A stretch of 64,000 nucleotides of DNA from Nocardia asteroides (GCF_021183625.1 NZ_CP089214.1:6634001-6698000), one strand, 5' to 3'. Counted from the stretch's first letter, positions 1 through 8,649 are shown. Notes: generated by a model from the letters alone, not told the origin. A program made the numbers and translations.

Positions 1-1
1 G

Positions 2-100
2 GGCCGCGGCGGTTTCACCGGGATGCTGCTCGGCTCCACCAGCAACGGGTTGCTGCACTCGGTGGAGATCCCGATCGTGGTGGTGCGCGCCGCGAGCTGA
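2..100 (+). CDS. Universal stress protein (UspA family), C-terminal end only
   Basis: The first 33 codons of the window read in frame to a TGA. They end with G-R-G-G-F-T-G-M-L-L-G-S-T-S-N and then H-S-V-E-I-P-I-V-V-V. This is the G-x(9)-G-[S/T] ATP-binding loop and last beta strand of the UspA fold. The start and most of the protein lie upstream of the window. UspA proteins are cytoplasmic, often ATP-binding, and induced by dormancy or stress; this role is inferred from the family. Confidence 0.8.
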   Translation, partial: GRGGFTGMLLGSTSNGLLHSVEIPIVVVRAAS

Positions 101-207
101 GCGCGAACGCCGTTGCCGGGCAGCGTGCTCGGTGATTCCGGTCACAGCCACCCGGTGGGCGGGTGAGGATCGAGGTCCGCTCGCCCTCCGACGTCGAAGG
201 GACCGCC

Positions 208-744
208 ATGGATCGCGCCGTGCCCCGTGCCAGCCGGAAAGCCCCGGAGGTTCCGTTCCCGCGCGGCGGGAATCGTCGCCGCTCCGGACCGCGGTCCGCC
301 GCGACGGCCGTACCCGCGGGGGAGCCGGGCGGTCACACCCGCTCGCACCGCGACGGCGTGCTGCGGGTGGCCGCGGCACTGGCGTTCGCGGCGGCGCTCG
401 GCACGGCCGCCGCCCCGGAGGCAGCGGCCACCGCCACCCAGATGCGGGTGCTCGGCGACATCAACTTCGGCTCCTCCACCACCTACGGCACCGGCTGCAC
501 CTACACCGTGCAGGTGCTGGTGACGAACGCGGTGGAGCCGGTCACGCTGCTGGACAACGGCATCCCGATCGCGGTGCGGGTGCCCGACAGCGGCAACGCG
601 CTGTTCACCTGGATCCCGGCGGTGCCGGGGCCGCACCGGCTCGAGGCCGTCCAGGCGCCCGACCGGGAGCCGACCGTGGCGGGCGACGTGCGGGTCGGCA
701 CCGGAACGCACCTCGGCTACGCCTGCGTGGTCAACGGCGGCTGA
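208..744 (+). CDS. Secreted protein with Ig-like (Big-type) domain, function unknown
   Basis: A 178-residue protein. The ATG at 208 is chosen over one at 163 because GAAGGGA sits seven bases before it. The first ~55 residues are basic, followed by a hydrophobic stretch rich in Ala and Leu (about residues 55-75) that looks like a signal peptide or anchor. The rest is a short beta-rich domain with two Cys and phrases such as P-V-T-L-L-D-N-G, as in bacterial Ig-like domains of actinobacterial secreted proteins. The long charged N-terminus before the hydrophobic core is unusual, so the true start could be further in. No function is known. Confidence 0.6.
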   Translation: MDRAVPRASRKAPEVPFPRGGNRRRSGPRSAATAVPAGEPGGHTRSHRDGVLRVAAALAFAAALGTAAAPEAAATATQMRVLGDINFGSSTTYGTGCTYTVQVLVTNAVEPVTLLDNGIPIAVRVPDSGNALFTWIPAVPGPHRLEAVQAPDREPTVAGDVRVGTGTHLGYACVVNGG

Positions 745-747
745 GCG

Positions 748-972
748 TCAGCGGCGCACCCGCCCGGTCATGGTGGTGAGCGGGACCCGGCCGGTCCAGC
801 CGCAGGGCAGCGAGCAGGCGGCGACGACGGCGGTCTGCACGCCGCCGCCCGCCAGCATCTCGGTGGTGGCTGTGGCGCGGGCCGGGTAGCCGCACGCCTC
901 GCATTTGCCGAAGTAGTCGAGGATCTCGCTCTCGCGCGAGTAGACCACCAGGGGGCTGTCAGTGGAATTCAT
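748..972 (-). CDS. Small conserved protein with possible Cys metal site
   Basis: A 74-residue protein with an ATG start. It has C-E-A-C near residue 24 and two more Cys near residues 53 and 57, a spacing that could hold zinc, and no membrane segment. I do not recognise a named family. It converges with the preceding secreted-protein gene (3-bp gap) and is divergent from the FAD oxidoreductase at 1147. Cytoplasmic location is an inference. Confidence 0.55.
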   Translation of the reverse strand: MNSTDSPLVVYSRESEILDYFGKCEACGYPARATATTEMLAGGGVQTAVVAACSLPCGWTGRVPLTTMTGRVRR

Positions 973-1146
973 GGGCTGCTCTCGGACGTGGGAATGTGGT
1001 CCACCTCACGGTAGGAGCGGGATCGCTGGAAAGCTGCCGGTCAGGCGGTAGTCGGGGACACTCACAGCGGCGGCGCCCGGCTGTTGTGCTGGATCGGCGC
1101 GTGTCGCCCGCCGGGAATCGCCGGTGCGGGGTGGTAACGAGGTGAC

Positions 1147-2712
1147 ATGCGACCCGAGCACGAGAACTACGACGCGGTCGTCGTCGGCGGCGGGCACAAC
1201 GGCCTGGTCGCGGCGGCCTACCTGGCGCGGGCGGGCCGCCGGGTCGCGGTGCTGGAGCGCTCCGCGCACACCGGCGGCGCCGCCGTCTCGGCGCTGACCT
1301 TCCCCGGGGTCGGCGCCCGGCTCTCCCGCTACTCGTACCTGGTGAGCCTGCTGCCCGCGCGGATCGTCACCGACCTCGGGCTGAACTTCCGCACCGCGCG
1401 CCGCCGGATCTCCTCGTACACGCCGGTCGGCGACACCGGGCTGCTGATCGACACCGGCGATCCGGCGCGCACCGCGGCGAGCTTCCGGCGGATCACCGGC
1501 GCGGACCGCGAGCACCGCGCCTGGGGCGAGTTCGGCGCCCGCACCGGCGCGCTCGCGCGGGCCGTCTTCCCGACGCTCACCGAGCCGCTGCCGACCCGCG
1601 CCGAGCTGCGGGCCCGGCTCGGCGACGACGAACTCTGGGCCGCGGTCGTCGAGGAGCCGCTCGGCGCGCTGCTCGAGCGCACCTTCGCCGACGACGTGGT
1701 GCGCGGCGTCGCCTGCACCGATGCCCTGATCGGCACCTTCACGCACGCGCACGACCCGTCGCTGCGGCAGAACCGCTGCTTCCTCTACCACGTGATCGGC
1801 GGCGGCACCGGCGACTGGGACGTCCCGATCGGCGGCATGGGCGCGCTCACCGCCGAACTCGCCGCGGCCGCGATGCGGGCCGGGGCCGAGATCGTCACCG
1901 ACTGCGCGGTCACCCGGATCGAGACCGGCGCGGTGGCCTATGCCGACGGCGCGACCGGTGCCGCCGGGGCGGCGACCGCCGGGCACGTGCTGGTGAATGC
2001 CGCGCCCTACGAACTGGATCGGCTGCTCGGCCGCGCGCCGGGGCCGAAGCCGGAGGGCGCGCAACTCAAGATCAATATGGTGCTGGACCGGCTGCCCCGG
2101 CTGCGCGACCCGGAAGTGTCGCCGCGGGAGGCGTTCTCGGGCACCTTCCATATCGCCGAGACGTATTCGCAACTGGCCGCGGCCTATCGGGAAGCCGAGG
2201 CGGGCGGGCTCCCGGCCGCGCTGCCGTCGGAGATCTATTGCCATACCGTGACCGACCGCTCGATTCTCGACCGGAATTCCGCCGAGCGCGGAATGCACAC
2301 CCTCACGCTTTTCGGGCTGCACACCCCCGCGCGATTGTTCGCGGCCGATCCGGACGGCGCGCGGGAGCGCGCGGTGGCGGCGGCGCTGGCCCGGCTCGAC
2401 GCGGTCCTGGCCGAGCCCATCGCAGGCTGCCTGGCGCGCGACGCCGACGGCAGGCCGTGCCTCGAGGCCAAGTCACCGCTCGACCTGGAGCGCGAGGTCG
2501 GGCTCCCCGGCGGCCACATCTTCCACGGTGACCTGGCCTTTCCCTTCCGGGAGGCCGGGGCGGACGACGACCCGGCCGCCCGCTGGGGCGTCGCGACCGG
2601 GCAGCCGGGGGTTCTCTGCTGTGGTGCGGGCGCGGTGCGCGGCGGCGGGGTGAGCGGCATCGGCGGGCACAACGCGGCGATGGCTGTGCTCGAAAGCACG
2701 GGGAATCGGTGA
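1147..2712 (+). CDS. Phytoene dehydrogenase-like FAD-dependent amine oxidase family protein
   Basis: 521 residues, the normal length for the phytoene desaturase/PYROXD2 family. The N-terminus has the Rossmann FAD motif V-V-G-G-G-H-N-G-L-V-A-A-A-Y-L-A (about residues 11-26) followed by E-R-S near residue 38. The C-terminus has G-I-G-G-H-N-A-A-M, the second FAD contact typical of the family. GAGGTGAC precedes the ATG. There are no crt genes nearby, so carotenoid work is not supported; the PYROXD2-like branch has diverse or unknown substrates. It stands as a single-gene unit. Confidence 0.8.
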   Translation: MRPEHENYDAVVVGGGHNGLVAAAYLARAGRRVAVLERSAHTGGAAVSALTFPGVGARLSRYSYLVSLLPARIVTDLGLNFRTARRRISSYTPVGDTGLLIDTGDPARTAASFRRITGADREHRAWGEFGARTGALARAVFPTLTEPLPTRAELRARLGDDELWAAVVEEPLGALLERTFADDVVRGVACTDALIGTFTHAHDPSLRQNRCFLYHVIGGGTGDWDVPIGGMGALTAELAAAAMRAGAEIVTDCAVTRIETGAVAYADGATGAAGAATAGHVLVNAAPYELDRLLGRAPGPKPEGAQLKINMVLDRLPRLRDPEVSPREAFSGTFHIAETYSQLAAAYREAEAGGLPAALPSEIYCHTVTDRSILDRNSAERGMHTLTLFGLHTPARLFAADPDGARERAVAAALARLDAVLAEPIAGCLARDADGRPCLEAKSPLDLEREVGLPGGHIFHGDLAFPFREAGADDDPAARWGVATGQPGVLCCGAGAVRGGGVSGIGGHNAAMAVLESTGNR

Positions 2713-3001
2713 CAATCATCACTGTTTGACCGGTGCATTGCCGTTTTGGTCGACACCGGAAGATGCTTTCCACCTGGGAATGTTCGCCGCAATTCGGGAA
2801 ACAATTCGAATAGCGAAGCAGTTACCGGTGCGTGATCTGCCGAGATTGGTTCGTTATCGTCGCCTGCGGTTGCGCTTCGGAGCGCGGCCCGAGCCGGACC
2901 GGCGTAAGCCGGCGACCCCGCCCCGCGGTCCGGCGGACCCCGAGATCGTCCCGGGGGCGGGGGTTCGCGGTGCGGACCGGCGGGCGCAGGGAAGGAAACG
3001 C
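2713..3001 (+). promoter_or_regulatory. Leader/promoter region of the rpf gene
   Basis: A 289-base stretch without a convincing gene. Its first half is AT-richer than its surroundings and probably holds the promoter. A 5-bp hairpin with a GTAA loop lies at 2898-2911. Actinobacterial rpf genes are often preceded by a c-di-AMP (ydaO) riboswitch, but I could not find its conserved core here. Confidence 0.35.
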
Positions 3002-3349
3002 ATGTCCCAGCAGCGGAAGACCAAGCAGACCCGGACCATCGGCCGCGCCCTCGGCGTCGCGGCGGTCACCGGCGCACTCGCGGCGGTGCCGTTCGGGATG
3101 GCCGCGACCGCATCGGCCGCGGGCAACGACTGGGACCAGGTGGCGCAGTGCGAGAGCGGCGGCAACTGGTCGACCAACACCGGCAACGGCTACTACGGCG
3201 GGCTGCAGTTCACCCCGAGCACCTGGTCCGCCAACGGCGGCAGCGGCATGCCGCACAACGCCAGCCGCGCGGAGCAGATCCGGGTTGCCGAGAACGTGCT
3301 CGCCACCCAGGGCGCCGGGGCGTGGCCGGTCTGCGGTCAGTACCTCTGA
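3002..3349 (+). CDS. rpf: Resuscitation-promoting factor (Rpf), transglycosylase-like
   Basis: 115 residues; the ATG is preceded by GGAAGGAAA. Residues 1-39 form a Sec signal peptide (basic N-end, hydrophobic core, A-T-A-S-A-A). The mature part is a complete minimal Rpf domain: W-D-Q-V-A-Q-C-E-S-G-G-N-W with the catalytic Glu after the first Cys, then G-G-L-Q-F-T-P-S-T-W, and a second Cys near the end that should form the domain disulfide. Rpf enzymes cleave peptidoglycan outside the cell and promote exit from dormancy. No LysM or extra domain is present, so it is the short secreted type. Confidence 0.92.
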   Translation: MSQQRKTKQTRTIGRALGVAAVTGALAAVPFGMAATASAAGNDWDQVAQCESGGNWSTNTGNGYYGGLQFTPSTWSANGGSGMPHNASRAEQIRVAENVLATQGAGAWPVCGQYL

Positions 3350-3377
3350 CCCTCGGAGACCTCGGGCGGCGGCTGGA

Positions 3378-4496
3378 TCAGCGCGCGGGAAAGCGGATGA
3401 TCCGGTCGTCGCCGTCGCTCCGGTCGCCGCGGCCGTCCGTGTTCGAGGTGCTGAGCCAGAGCGACCCGTCCGGTGCGACGGCGACCGTGCGCAGCCTGCC
3501 GTAGCGGCCGTCCAGCTCGGCGCTCGGCGTGCCGAGCCCGTCCGGGCCGATGGGGACCGTCCACAGCCGCTCCCCGCGCAGCGCGGCGACGTAGAGCGTG
3601 CTGCCCGCGATGGCGATGCCGGAGGGCGACGCCTCGTCGGTGCCCCAGGTGACGAGCGGGTCGGCGTACCCGCGAGCCGCCCCGCCCGCGCCCTCCACCG
3701 CGGGCCAGCCGTAGTCGCGGCCCGGCTCGATCAGGTTGATCTCGTCCAGCCGGTTCTGGCCGAACTCGGCCGCGAAGAGCCTGCCCCCGGCATCCCAGGC
3801 CAGCCCCTGCACATTGCGGTGCCCGCGGCTGTAGACCGGCGAGCCGGGCTCCGGGTTGCCCGGCGCCGCCTGCCCGTCCGGGGTGAGCCGCAGGATCTTG
3901 CCGCTCGGGTCGGCGGGGTCGGGGGAGCGGCGCGGCTCCCCGGCGTCGCCGGTGCCGACGTAGAGCATCCCGTCCGGGCCGAAGGCGATCCGCCCGCCGT
4001 TGTGGTTCCCGGCCTTCGCCAGCCCCTGGAACACCACCTGCGGCTGCTCGCCGAGCCGGAACCGCACGATGCGGTTGTCCGACTCCGCGGTGAAGTAGGC
4101 GTAGAGCAGCTCCGGGTCGGTGGGGGAGACGGCGAGGCCGAGCAGCCCGCCCTCGCCGCGCGCTACCACGCCGGGGACCTCGTACACGGGCTCGGCGGAG
4201 CCGCCGCCGGGCGGAATCCGCAGGATGCGGCCGGTGTCCCGCTCGGCGACGAAGGCGGTGCCGTCCGAGCGGAAGGCGAGTCCCCACGGCACGTCGATGC
4301 CGGTGCCGATCTCGGCCGGGGCGTCCAGGTCCGGGGTTCCGCCCGGGTCGCTCGGCGCGGCCGAGGTCGCGACCGGCGCGGTCGGGAAGCCGCTCGGTGG
4401 CGGCGGGAAGTCGTCCGGATCCTCCGTGCCGCAGGCGGCGGCCGTGGCGACGACGCAGGCGGCGATCAGGGCGCGGGCGGGTCGGCGAAGGCGCAT
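3378..4496 (-). CDS. PQQ-dependent sugar dehydrogenase-like lipoprotein (GDH/sorbosone dehydrogenase family)
   Basis: 372 residues. The signal peptide ends in a lipobox (A-A-A-C, Cys about residue 22), so it is likely anchored outside the membrane. After a Pro/Ser/Thr linker comes a six-bladed beta-propeller with family motifs: D-V-P-W-G-L-A-F, G-E-G-G-L-L-G-L-A, N-H-N-G-G-R-I-A-F-G-P-D-G-M-L-Y, S-R-G-H-R-N-V-Q-G-L-A, and E-F-G-Q-N-R-L-D-E-I-N. The His of G-H-R-N and the Glu of A-E-F-G are typical active-site positions. The real substrate of actinobacterial members is uncertain. Confidence 0.87.
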   Translation of the reverse strand: MRLRRPARALIAACVVATAAACGTEDPDDFPPPPSGFPTAPVATSAAPSDPGGTPDLDAPAEIGTGIDVPWGLAFRSDGTAFVAERDTGRILRIPPGGGSAEPVYEVPGVVARGEGGLLGLAVSPTDPELLYAYFTAESDNRIVRFRLGEQPQVVFQGLAKAGNHNGGRIAFGPDGMLYVGTGDAGEPRRSPDPADPSGKILRLTPDGQAAPGNPEPGSPVYSRGHRNVQGLAWDAGGRLFAAEFGQNRLDEINLIEPGRDYGWPAVEGAGGAARGYADPLVTWGTDEASPSGIAIAGSTLYVAALRGERLWTVPIGPDGLGTPSAELDGRYGRLRTVAVAPDGSLWLSTSNTDGRGDRSDGDDRIIRFPAR

Positions 4497-4512
4497 ACCG
4501 CCAGTATCCGGA

Positions 4513-5052
4513 TTATTCGGACACTTGGTCGCCGAGCTCCGCGTGGCCGGTCGCGACCGCGTCCCGCAGCAGCTCCAGCGCGCGGGTGACGGTCTGCTCC
4601 AGCACCTCGACCGGATCGCCGTCGAAGACGTGGTGGCTGGTCGCGGTATCGCCGCCGACGGCGACCCCGAACCACACCGACCCGGCCGGCTCCCCGTCCT
4701 GGTCGCCGGGGCCGCCGACCCCGGTTACCGCGACCCCGGCATCGGCGTCGAGTAGCCCGCGCACGCCGGTCGCCATGGTCCCGGCGGCGGTGGCGGTGAC
4801 GACCGGCACGTCCGGGACGCCCAGCACGGTCCGCTTGACCTCGGCGGCGTACGCGACGACGCCGCCGCGGAACCAGGTGCCCGAATCCGGCGCGGCGCCG
4901 AGGGCGGCGGCGATTCGCCCCGCGGTCAGCGATTCCGCCACCGCGACGGTGCGCCCGGTGCGGGCTGCCTCCTCGGCGACCCGCTCGGCCAGCGCCGCGG
5001 TGCGCTCCGACTCCGGGACCTCGGGCTGCCCGCCCGCCGCGTCAGGCGACAC
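4513..5052 (-). CDS. CinA-family nicotinamide-nucleotide amidohydrolase
   Basis: 179 residues, matching the stand-alone CinA C-terminal domain (about 160), which deamidates NMN to nicotinate mononucleotide. Motifs: A-E-S-L-T-A-G-R-I with the nucleophilic Ser, G-G-V-V-A-Y, and T-G-V-G-G-P-G. The N-terminal MoaB-like domain of full CinA is absent, as in PncC. It overlaps the upstream sigma-factor gene by 11 bases on the same strand, so the two are probably co-transcribed and translationally coupled. Confidence 0.88.
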   Translation of the reverse strand: MSPDAAGGQPEVPESERTAALAERVAEEAARTGRTVAVAESLTAGRIAAALGAAPDSGTWFRGGVVAYAAEVKRTVLGVPDVPVVTATAAGTMATGVRGLLDADAGVAVTGVGGPGDQDGEPAGSVWFGVAVGGDTATSHHVFDGDPVEVLEQTVTRALELLRDAVATGHAELGDQVSE

Positions 5053-5872
5053 GGCCGGCCGCCTCGTCGCCGAGTGCCTGCGCGCGCAGCGTGCCGAGGG
5101 TCCTGGTGAGAATCCGCGAGACCTGCATCTGCGAGACCCCGAGGCGGGCCGCGATCTGGGTCTGCGTCCGGTTCTCGAAGAAGCGCATGACCAGCACCTC
5201 GCGCTCGCGCTCGGGCAGCGCCGCCAGCAGCGGTCGCACCGCGATGGCGTCCTCGAGCAGCTGGTAGGAGGGCTCCTCGCGGCCGAGGGTGTCGCGCAGC
5301 GCGAGCGGGGTGTGCTCGCCGTCGTCGTTGCCGGCGGCGTCGATCGAGTTGGTCTGGTAGGCGTTGCTCGCCACCATCGCCTGGGTCACCTCGGCGAGGT
5401 CGAGCTCCAGGTCGGCGGCGATCTCGCGGGCGGTCGGCAGCCGGCCCAGCGAGTGCGAGAGCGCCTCGACGGCCGGGCCGATCAGCAGCTGGACCTCCTT
5501 GAGCCTGCGCGGCACCCGCAGCGACCAGGTGTGGTCCCGGAAGTGCCTGCGGACCTCGCCCATCACGGTCGGCACCGCGAAGGAGAGGAAGGACGAGCCG
5601 CGCTCGACGTCGAAGCGGTCGACCGCGAGCACCAGGCCGAGCCGGGCGATCTGCAGCAGGTCGTCGTAGGACTCGCCGCGCCCGGCGAACTTGCGCGCGA
5701 TGTGCGCGGCCAGCGGGAGGCAGCGGGCGATGATCTCGCGGCGGACGGCCTCCCGGTCCGGATCGCCCGGCGCGAGCGCGGCCAGCTTCTCGAACCAGGG
5801 TTCGATGTTGTCGTAGCTGTCGGTCGAACCAGCGGTTGTGCCTTGGCCGGCCGCCGGGGTCTCGCGCGTCAT
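5042..5872 (-). CDS. SigB/SigF/SigG-family RNA polymerase sigma factor
   Basis: 276 residues. Region 2 is seen as G-R-G-E-S-Y-D-D-L-L-Q-I-A-R-L-G-L followed by F-L-S-F-A-V-P-T-V-M-G-E-V-R-R-H-F-R-D (about residues 65-115). Region 3 follows, and region 4 is L-P-E-R-E-R-E-V-L-V-M-R-F-F-E-N with the helix-turn-helix T-Q-T-Q-I-A-A-R-L-G-V-S-Q-M-Q-V-S-R. These are hallmarks of the general-stress group. No anti-sigma gene is adjacent; the downstream overlapping gene is the CinA protein. The CsbD gene just upstream fits a general-stress neighbourhood. Confidence 0.92.
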   Translation of the reverse strand: MTRETPAAGQGTTAGSTDSYDNIEPWFEKLAALAPGDPDREAVRREIIARCLPLAAHIARKFAGRGESYDDLLQIARLGLVLAVDRFDVERGSSFLSFAVPTVMGEVRRHFRDHTWSLRVPRRLKEVQLLIGPAVEALSHSLGRLPTAREIAADLELDLAEVTQAMVASNAYQTNSIDAAGNDDGEHTPLALRDTLGREEPSYQLLEDAIAVRPLLAALPEREREVLVMRFFENRTQTQIAARLGVSQMQVSRILTRTLGTLRAQALGDEAAGRVA

Positions 5873-5937
5873 CGGGCATCCTCGCGTTCGAACTCGGGGT
5901 GGATACGGTCGCCGGTTCCGTGCCCGAACCGACGGAA

Positions 5938-5965
5938 GGTGGGCTGCCCGTCCGGACAGCCCACC
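5938..5965 (-). terminator. Hairpin terminator after csbD-like gene
   Basis: Perfect 9-bp stem GGTGGGCTG/CAGCCCACC with a 10-base loop, 35 bases past the stop of the CsbD gene and before the sigma-factor gene. No T-run follows, as is common in actinobacteria. Confidence 0.6.
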
Positions 5966-5999
5966 CGCGGCGTTCCCCTCTCGGGGCCGCGCACACTTC

Positions 6000-6236
6000 C
6001 TAGTTCTGGAACCCGCGCTGCCGCGCCTCGTCCACGCTCGCCTCGGCCCGAGCCTTCTCGGCCTCGGCCTCCTTCTGGGCGACCTCGCGCTGGGACTCGG
6101 CCTTGTCCTGCTGGGCCCTGCCCTCGCCCTCCAGGCGGTCGCTCCCGGTGACGATCCCGGCGGCCTCCTTGACCTTGCCCTTCACATCCTCGACAACGCC
6201 CTTGATTCCCTCGCGGGGTCCGGTGTTCTCGGCCAC
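6000..6236 (-). CDS. CsbD family stress protein
   Basis: 78 residues from a GTG start, with GGAGGA five bases upstream. The core E-G-I-K-G-V-V-E-D-V-K-G-K-V-K-E-A-A-G is the CsbD signature. The second half is a highly charged, Ala/Glu-rich helix (about residues 38-75), probably extended and hydrophilic. CsbD proteins are abundant members of sigma-B-type stress regulons with unknown biochemistry. It sits upstream of a SigB/SigF-type sigma-factor gene, and a weak promoter match lies before it. Confidence 0.85.
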   Translation of the reverse strand: MAENTGPREGIKGVVEDVKGKVKEAAGIVTGSDRLEGEGRAQQDKAESQREVAQKEAEAEKARAEASVDEARQRGFQN

Positions 6237-6278
6237 GATGTCCTCCGAAAGTCGCGTTCAGTGCTGACATCGGTGGGC

Positions 6279-6303
6279 TTACCCGTGAGTCACAAGGCGA
6301 ATC
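6279..6303 (-). promoter_or_regulatory. Possible SigB/SigF-type promoter of the csbD-like gene
   Basis: On the minus strand GATT, a 15-base spacer and GGGTAA resemble the stress-sigma consensus GTTT-N(14-17)-GGGTAT, about 40 bases before the GTG start. One mismatch in each element makes this tentative. Confidence 0.35.
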
Positions 6304-6340
6304 GGGGAATGGCGGCTAATTCTCGGCTATGAGTCCGGGA

Positions 6341-7258
6341 TCACAGGTGCGGCATCACCTGCTCGGCCACCAGCGCGAGGTGGTCGAGGTCCTCGAGGTC
6401 GAGAATCTGCAGGTAGACCCGGCTGGAGCCGATCTCGGCGTAGCGGCCGAGCGTGTCGACGACCTCCGCGGGCGAGCCCGCCAGGCCGTTCTGCTTCAGC
6501 TCGTCGACCTCGCGGCCGATGGCGGCGGCCCGGCGGGCGACCTCCGCGTCACTGCCGCCCACGCAGGCGACGAGCGCGTTGGAGTAGACCAGGTCGTCCC
6601 GGCGGCCGTGCTCGGCGACCGCGGTGCGCACCCGGTCGAACTGCGCGGCGGAGTCCGCGATCGAGGCGAACGGCATGTTGAACTCGCTCGCGTAGCGGGC
6701 GGCCAGCCGCGGGGTCCGGCTCGGGCCCGCGCCGCCGACCAGCACCGGGATCGGGTCCTGCACCGGCTTGGGCAGCGCGGGGGAGCCGGTGAGGGTGTAG
6801 AACTCGCCCGCGTAGTCGAAGGTGTCGCCCGGCTTGGTCGACCAGAGCCCGGTGACGATGGCCAGCTGCTCCTCCAGCCGGGCCAGCCGCCGGTCCGGGA
6901 AGGGGATGCCGTAGGCGGTGTGCTCGTCGGCGTACCAGCCGGAGCCGAGGCCGAATTCCACCCGCCCGCCGGACATCCGGTCCACCTGCGCCACCTGGAT
7001 GGCGAGCGGGCCCGGCAGCCGGAAGGTGGCGGCGGTGACCAGGGTGCCGAGCCGGATGCGGCTGGTGTCGCGGGCCAGCCCGGCCAGCGTGATCCAGGCG
7101 TCGGTGGGGCCGGGCAGGCCGTCGGCGCCGCCCATGGCGAGGTAGTGGTCGGAGCGGAAGAACGCGTCGTACCCCAGATCCTCGGCGGTGCGCGCGACGT
7201 TCAGCAGGGTGTCGTAGTCCGCGCCCTGCTGCGGTTCGGTGAAGATACGCAGTTCCAT
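6341..7258 (-). CDS. LLM-class F420-dependent oxidoreductase
   Basis: 305 residues, a luciferase-like TIM barrel. The start at 7258 (M-E-L-R-I-F) is preferred; an in-frame ATG lies three codons earlier. Family motifs: F-F-R-S-D-H-Y near residue 34, R-I-R-L-G-T-L-V, and G-G-R-V-E-F-G-L-G-S-G-W-Y. These occur in the actinobacterial F420-dependent branch (TIGR03560 type) rather than FMN luciferases. It would transfer hydride from reduced F420 to an unknown substrate in the cytoplasm. It is divergent from the SDR gene at 7323, sharing a short promoter region. Confidence 0.85.
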   Translation of the reverse strand: MELRIFTEPQQGADYDTLLNVARTAEDLGYDAFFRSDHYLAMGGADGLPGPTDAWITLAGLARDTSRIRLGTLVTAATFRLPGPLAIQVAQVDRMSGGRVEFGLGSGWYADEHTAYGIPFPDRRLARLEEQLAIVTGLWSTKPGDTFDYAGEFYTLTGSPALPKPVQDPIPVLVGGAGPSRTPRLAARYASEFNMPFASIADSAAQFDRVRTAVAEHGRRDDLVYSNALVACVGGSDAEVARRAAAIGREVDELKQNGLAGSPAEVVDTLGRYAEIGSSRVYLQILDLEDLDHLALVAEQVMPHL

Positions 7259-7322
7259 GCGGCCCATCCTGCCGCAGGTGGCGGCGGTGTGTGGCGGTGC
7301 GCGGCCGGGGTAGCCGCCGCGC

Positions 7323-8150
7323 ATGGCCACCATCGCACCGCTTCCACACGAAAACACCGGGGCGCCGCGGCGCGCCGTCGTCACCGGCTCCGACTCCGGG
7401 ATCGGCCGCGCGATCGCCCTCGCGCTGGCGGGCGGCGGGGTCGATGTCGGCGTCACCTATCACCAGGATCGGGCGGGCGCGGAGGAGACCGCCGCCGCGG
7501 CCCGCGAGCTCGGTGTCACCGCCGTCGTCCGGCACCTCGACCTGACCGAGCTGCCCGGCGCCGCCGCCGCGGTCGACGAACTCGCCGACGAGCTCGGCGG
7601 GGTCGACGTGCTGGTGAACTGCTCCGGCACCGGCAGCGCGACCAAGGCCATGGAGCTGGACTTCGACACCTGGCGCTCGGTGCTGAGCGTCGACCTGGAC
7701 GGCGCCTTCCTCTGCGCGCAGCGCGCGGCGGCCAGGATGATCGCGGCCGGGCGCGGTGGCCGCATCGTCAACATCACCAGCGTGCACGAGCACGCCCCCC
7801 GGGTCGGCGCGGCGCCGTACTGTGCGGCCAAGGCCGGGCTCGGCGCGCTCACCAAGGTGCTGGCGCTGGAGCTGGCCGAGCACGGGATCACGGTGAACTC
7901 GGTTGCGCCCGGCGAGATCTCGACGCCGATGACCGGGCAGGACGATGCCGACCCGCGCGCGCAGCCGCGCCCCGGCTATCCGCTGGGCAGGCCGGGGCAC
8001 GCGGAGGAGGTGGCGGCGGTGGTCGCGTTCCTGACCACGCCCGCGGCCGGGTACGTCACCGGGGCGTCCTACGTGGTGGACGGCGGCATGTTGCTGATGG
8101 GGCCGCAGGCGAGTGAGCGGCTCACCGACGAGCAGTGGCGCACGCCCTGA
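7323..8150 (+). CDS. Short-chain dehydrogenase/reductase
   Basis: 275 residues, a classical SDR. Cofactor motif T-G-S-D-S-G-I-G near residue 22, N-C-S-G in place of N-N-A-G, catalytic S-V near residue 157, and Y-C-A-A-K with the catalytic Tyr and Lys near residues 169-173. The C-terminus Y-V-V-D-G-G is typical. The last 16 bases overlap the gluconokinase start in another frame, so the genes form an operon. Pairing with gluconokinase suggests a sugar or sugar-acid substrate (gluconate 5-dehydrogenase-like), but this is inference. Confidence 0.85.
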   Translation: MATIAPLPHENTGAPRRAVVTGSDSGIGRAIALALAGGGVDVGVTYHQDRAGAEETAAAARELGVTAVVRHLDLTELPGAAAAVDELADELGGVDVLVNCSGTGSATKAMELDFDTWRSVLSVDLDGAFLCAQRAAARMIAAGRGGRIVNITSVHEHAPRVGAAPYCAAKAGLGALTKVLALELAEHGITVNSVAPGEISTPMTGQDDADPRAQPRPGYPLGRPGHAEEVAAVVAFLTTPAAGYVTGASYVVDGGMLLMGPQASERLTDEQWRTP

Positions 8151-8641
8151 CCCCGCTGGTGCTCATGGGGGTCTCCGGCAGTGGCAAGACCACGGTCGGC
8201 GAGCTGCTCGCGGCCCGGCTCGGGGTGCCGTTCACCGAGGGGGACGAGCTGCACCCGCCCGCCAATCGGGCGAAGATGCACGCCGGGATCGCGCTCACCG
8301 ATGCAGACAGGTGGCCCTGGCTGGACGCCGCAGGCGCCCGGCTGGCCGCGAGCGGCGGGGTGCTGAGCTGCTCGGCGCTGGCCCTGTGCTACCGGGACCG
8401 GTTGCGCGCGCTGGTGGCCGGGGTCCGCTTCGCGCACCTCGACGTCGCGCGCCCGGAGCTGGCGCGCAGGCTCGCCGCCCGGCGCGGGCACTTCATGCCG
8501 GCGAGCCTGCTGGACAGCCAGCTGGCGGCGCTGGAGCCGCTGCGCCCGGACGAGCGCGGCTGGACGGTCCCGGCGGCCGGAACACCGGCGGAGATCGCCG
8601 GGCACATCGCGGAGCTGCTCGGCGCGGATCGGCCGGGGTGA
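8135..8641 (+). CDS. gntK: Gluconokinase, GntK type
   Basis: 168 residues, the usual GntK size. The P-loop M-G-V-S-G-S-G-K-T-T is at residues 11-20, then E-G-D-E-L-H-P-P-A-N-R-A-K-M-H-A-G-I-A-L-T-D near 38-60, the substrate-binding signature of the family, and W-P-W-L. Later R-G-H-F-M-P and L-L-D-S-Q also match. It phosphorylates D-gluconate to 6-phosphogluconate, feeding the pentose phosphate route. It overlaps the SDR gene by 16 bases and is followed by a strong hairpin. Confidence 0.93.
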   Translation: MAHALTPLVLMGVSGSGKTTVGELLAARLGVPFTEGDELHPPANRAKMHAGIALTDADRWPWLDAAGARLAASGGVLSCSALALCYRDRLRALVAGVRFAHLDVARPELARRLAARRGHFMPASLLDSQLAALEPLRPDERGWTVPAAGTPAEIAGHIAELLGADRPG

Positions 8642-8649
8642 GCGCGGCT

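Noticed and set aside
1147..2712. Carotenoid biosynthesis locus
   Set aside because: A lone phytoene-dehydrogenase-like gene with no crtB, crtE or cyclase nearby; PYROXD2-like proteins share the fold.
2713..3001. c-di-AMP (ydaO) riboswitch before rpf
   Set aside because: Expected from other actinobacteria, but I could not find the conserved cores, only one small hairpin. A covariance search (Infernal, RF00379) would settle it.
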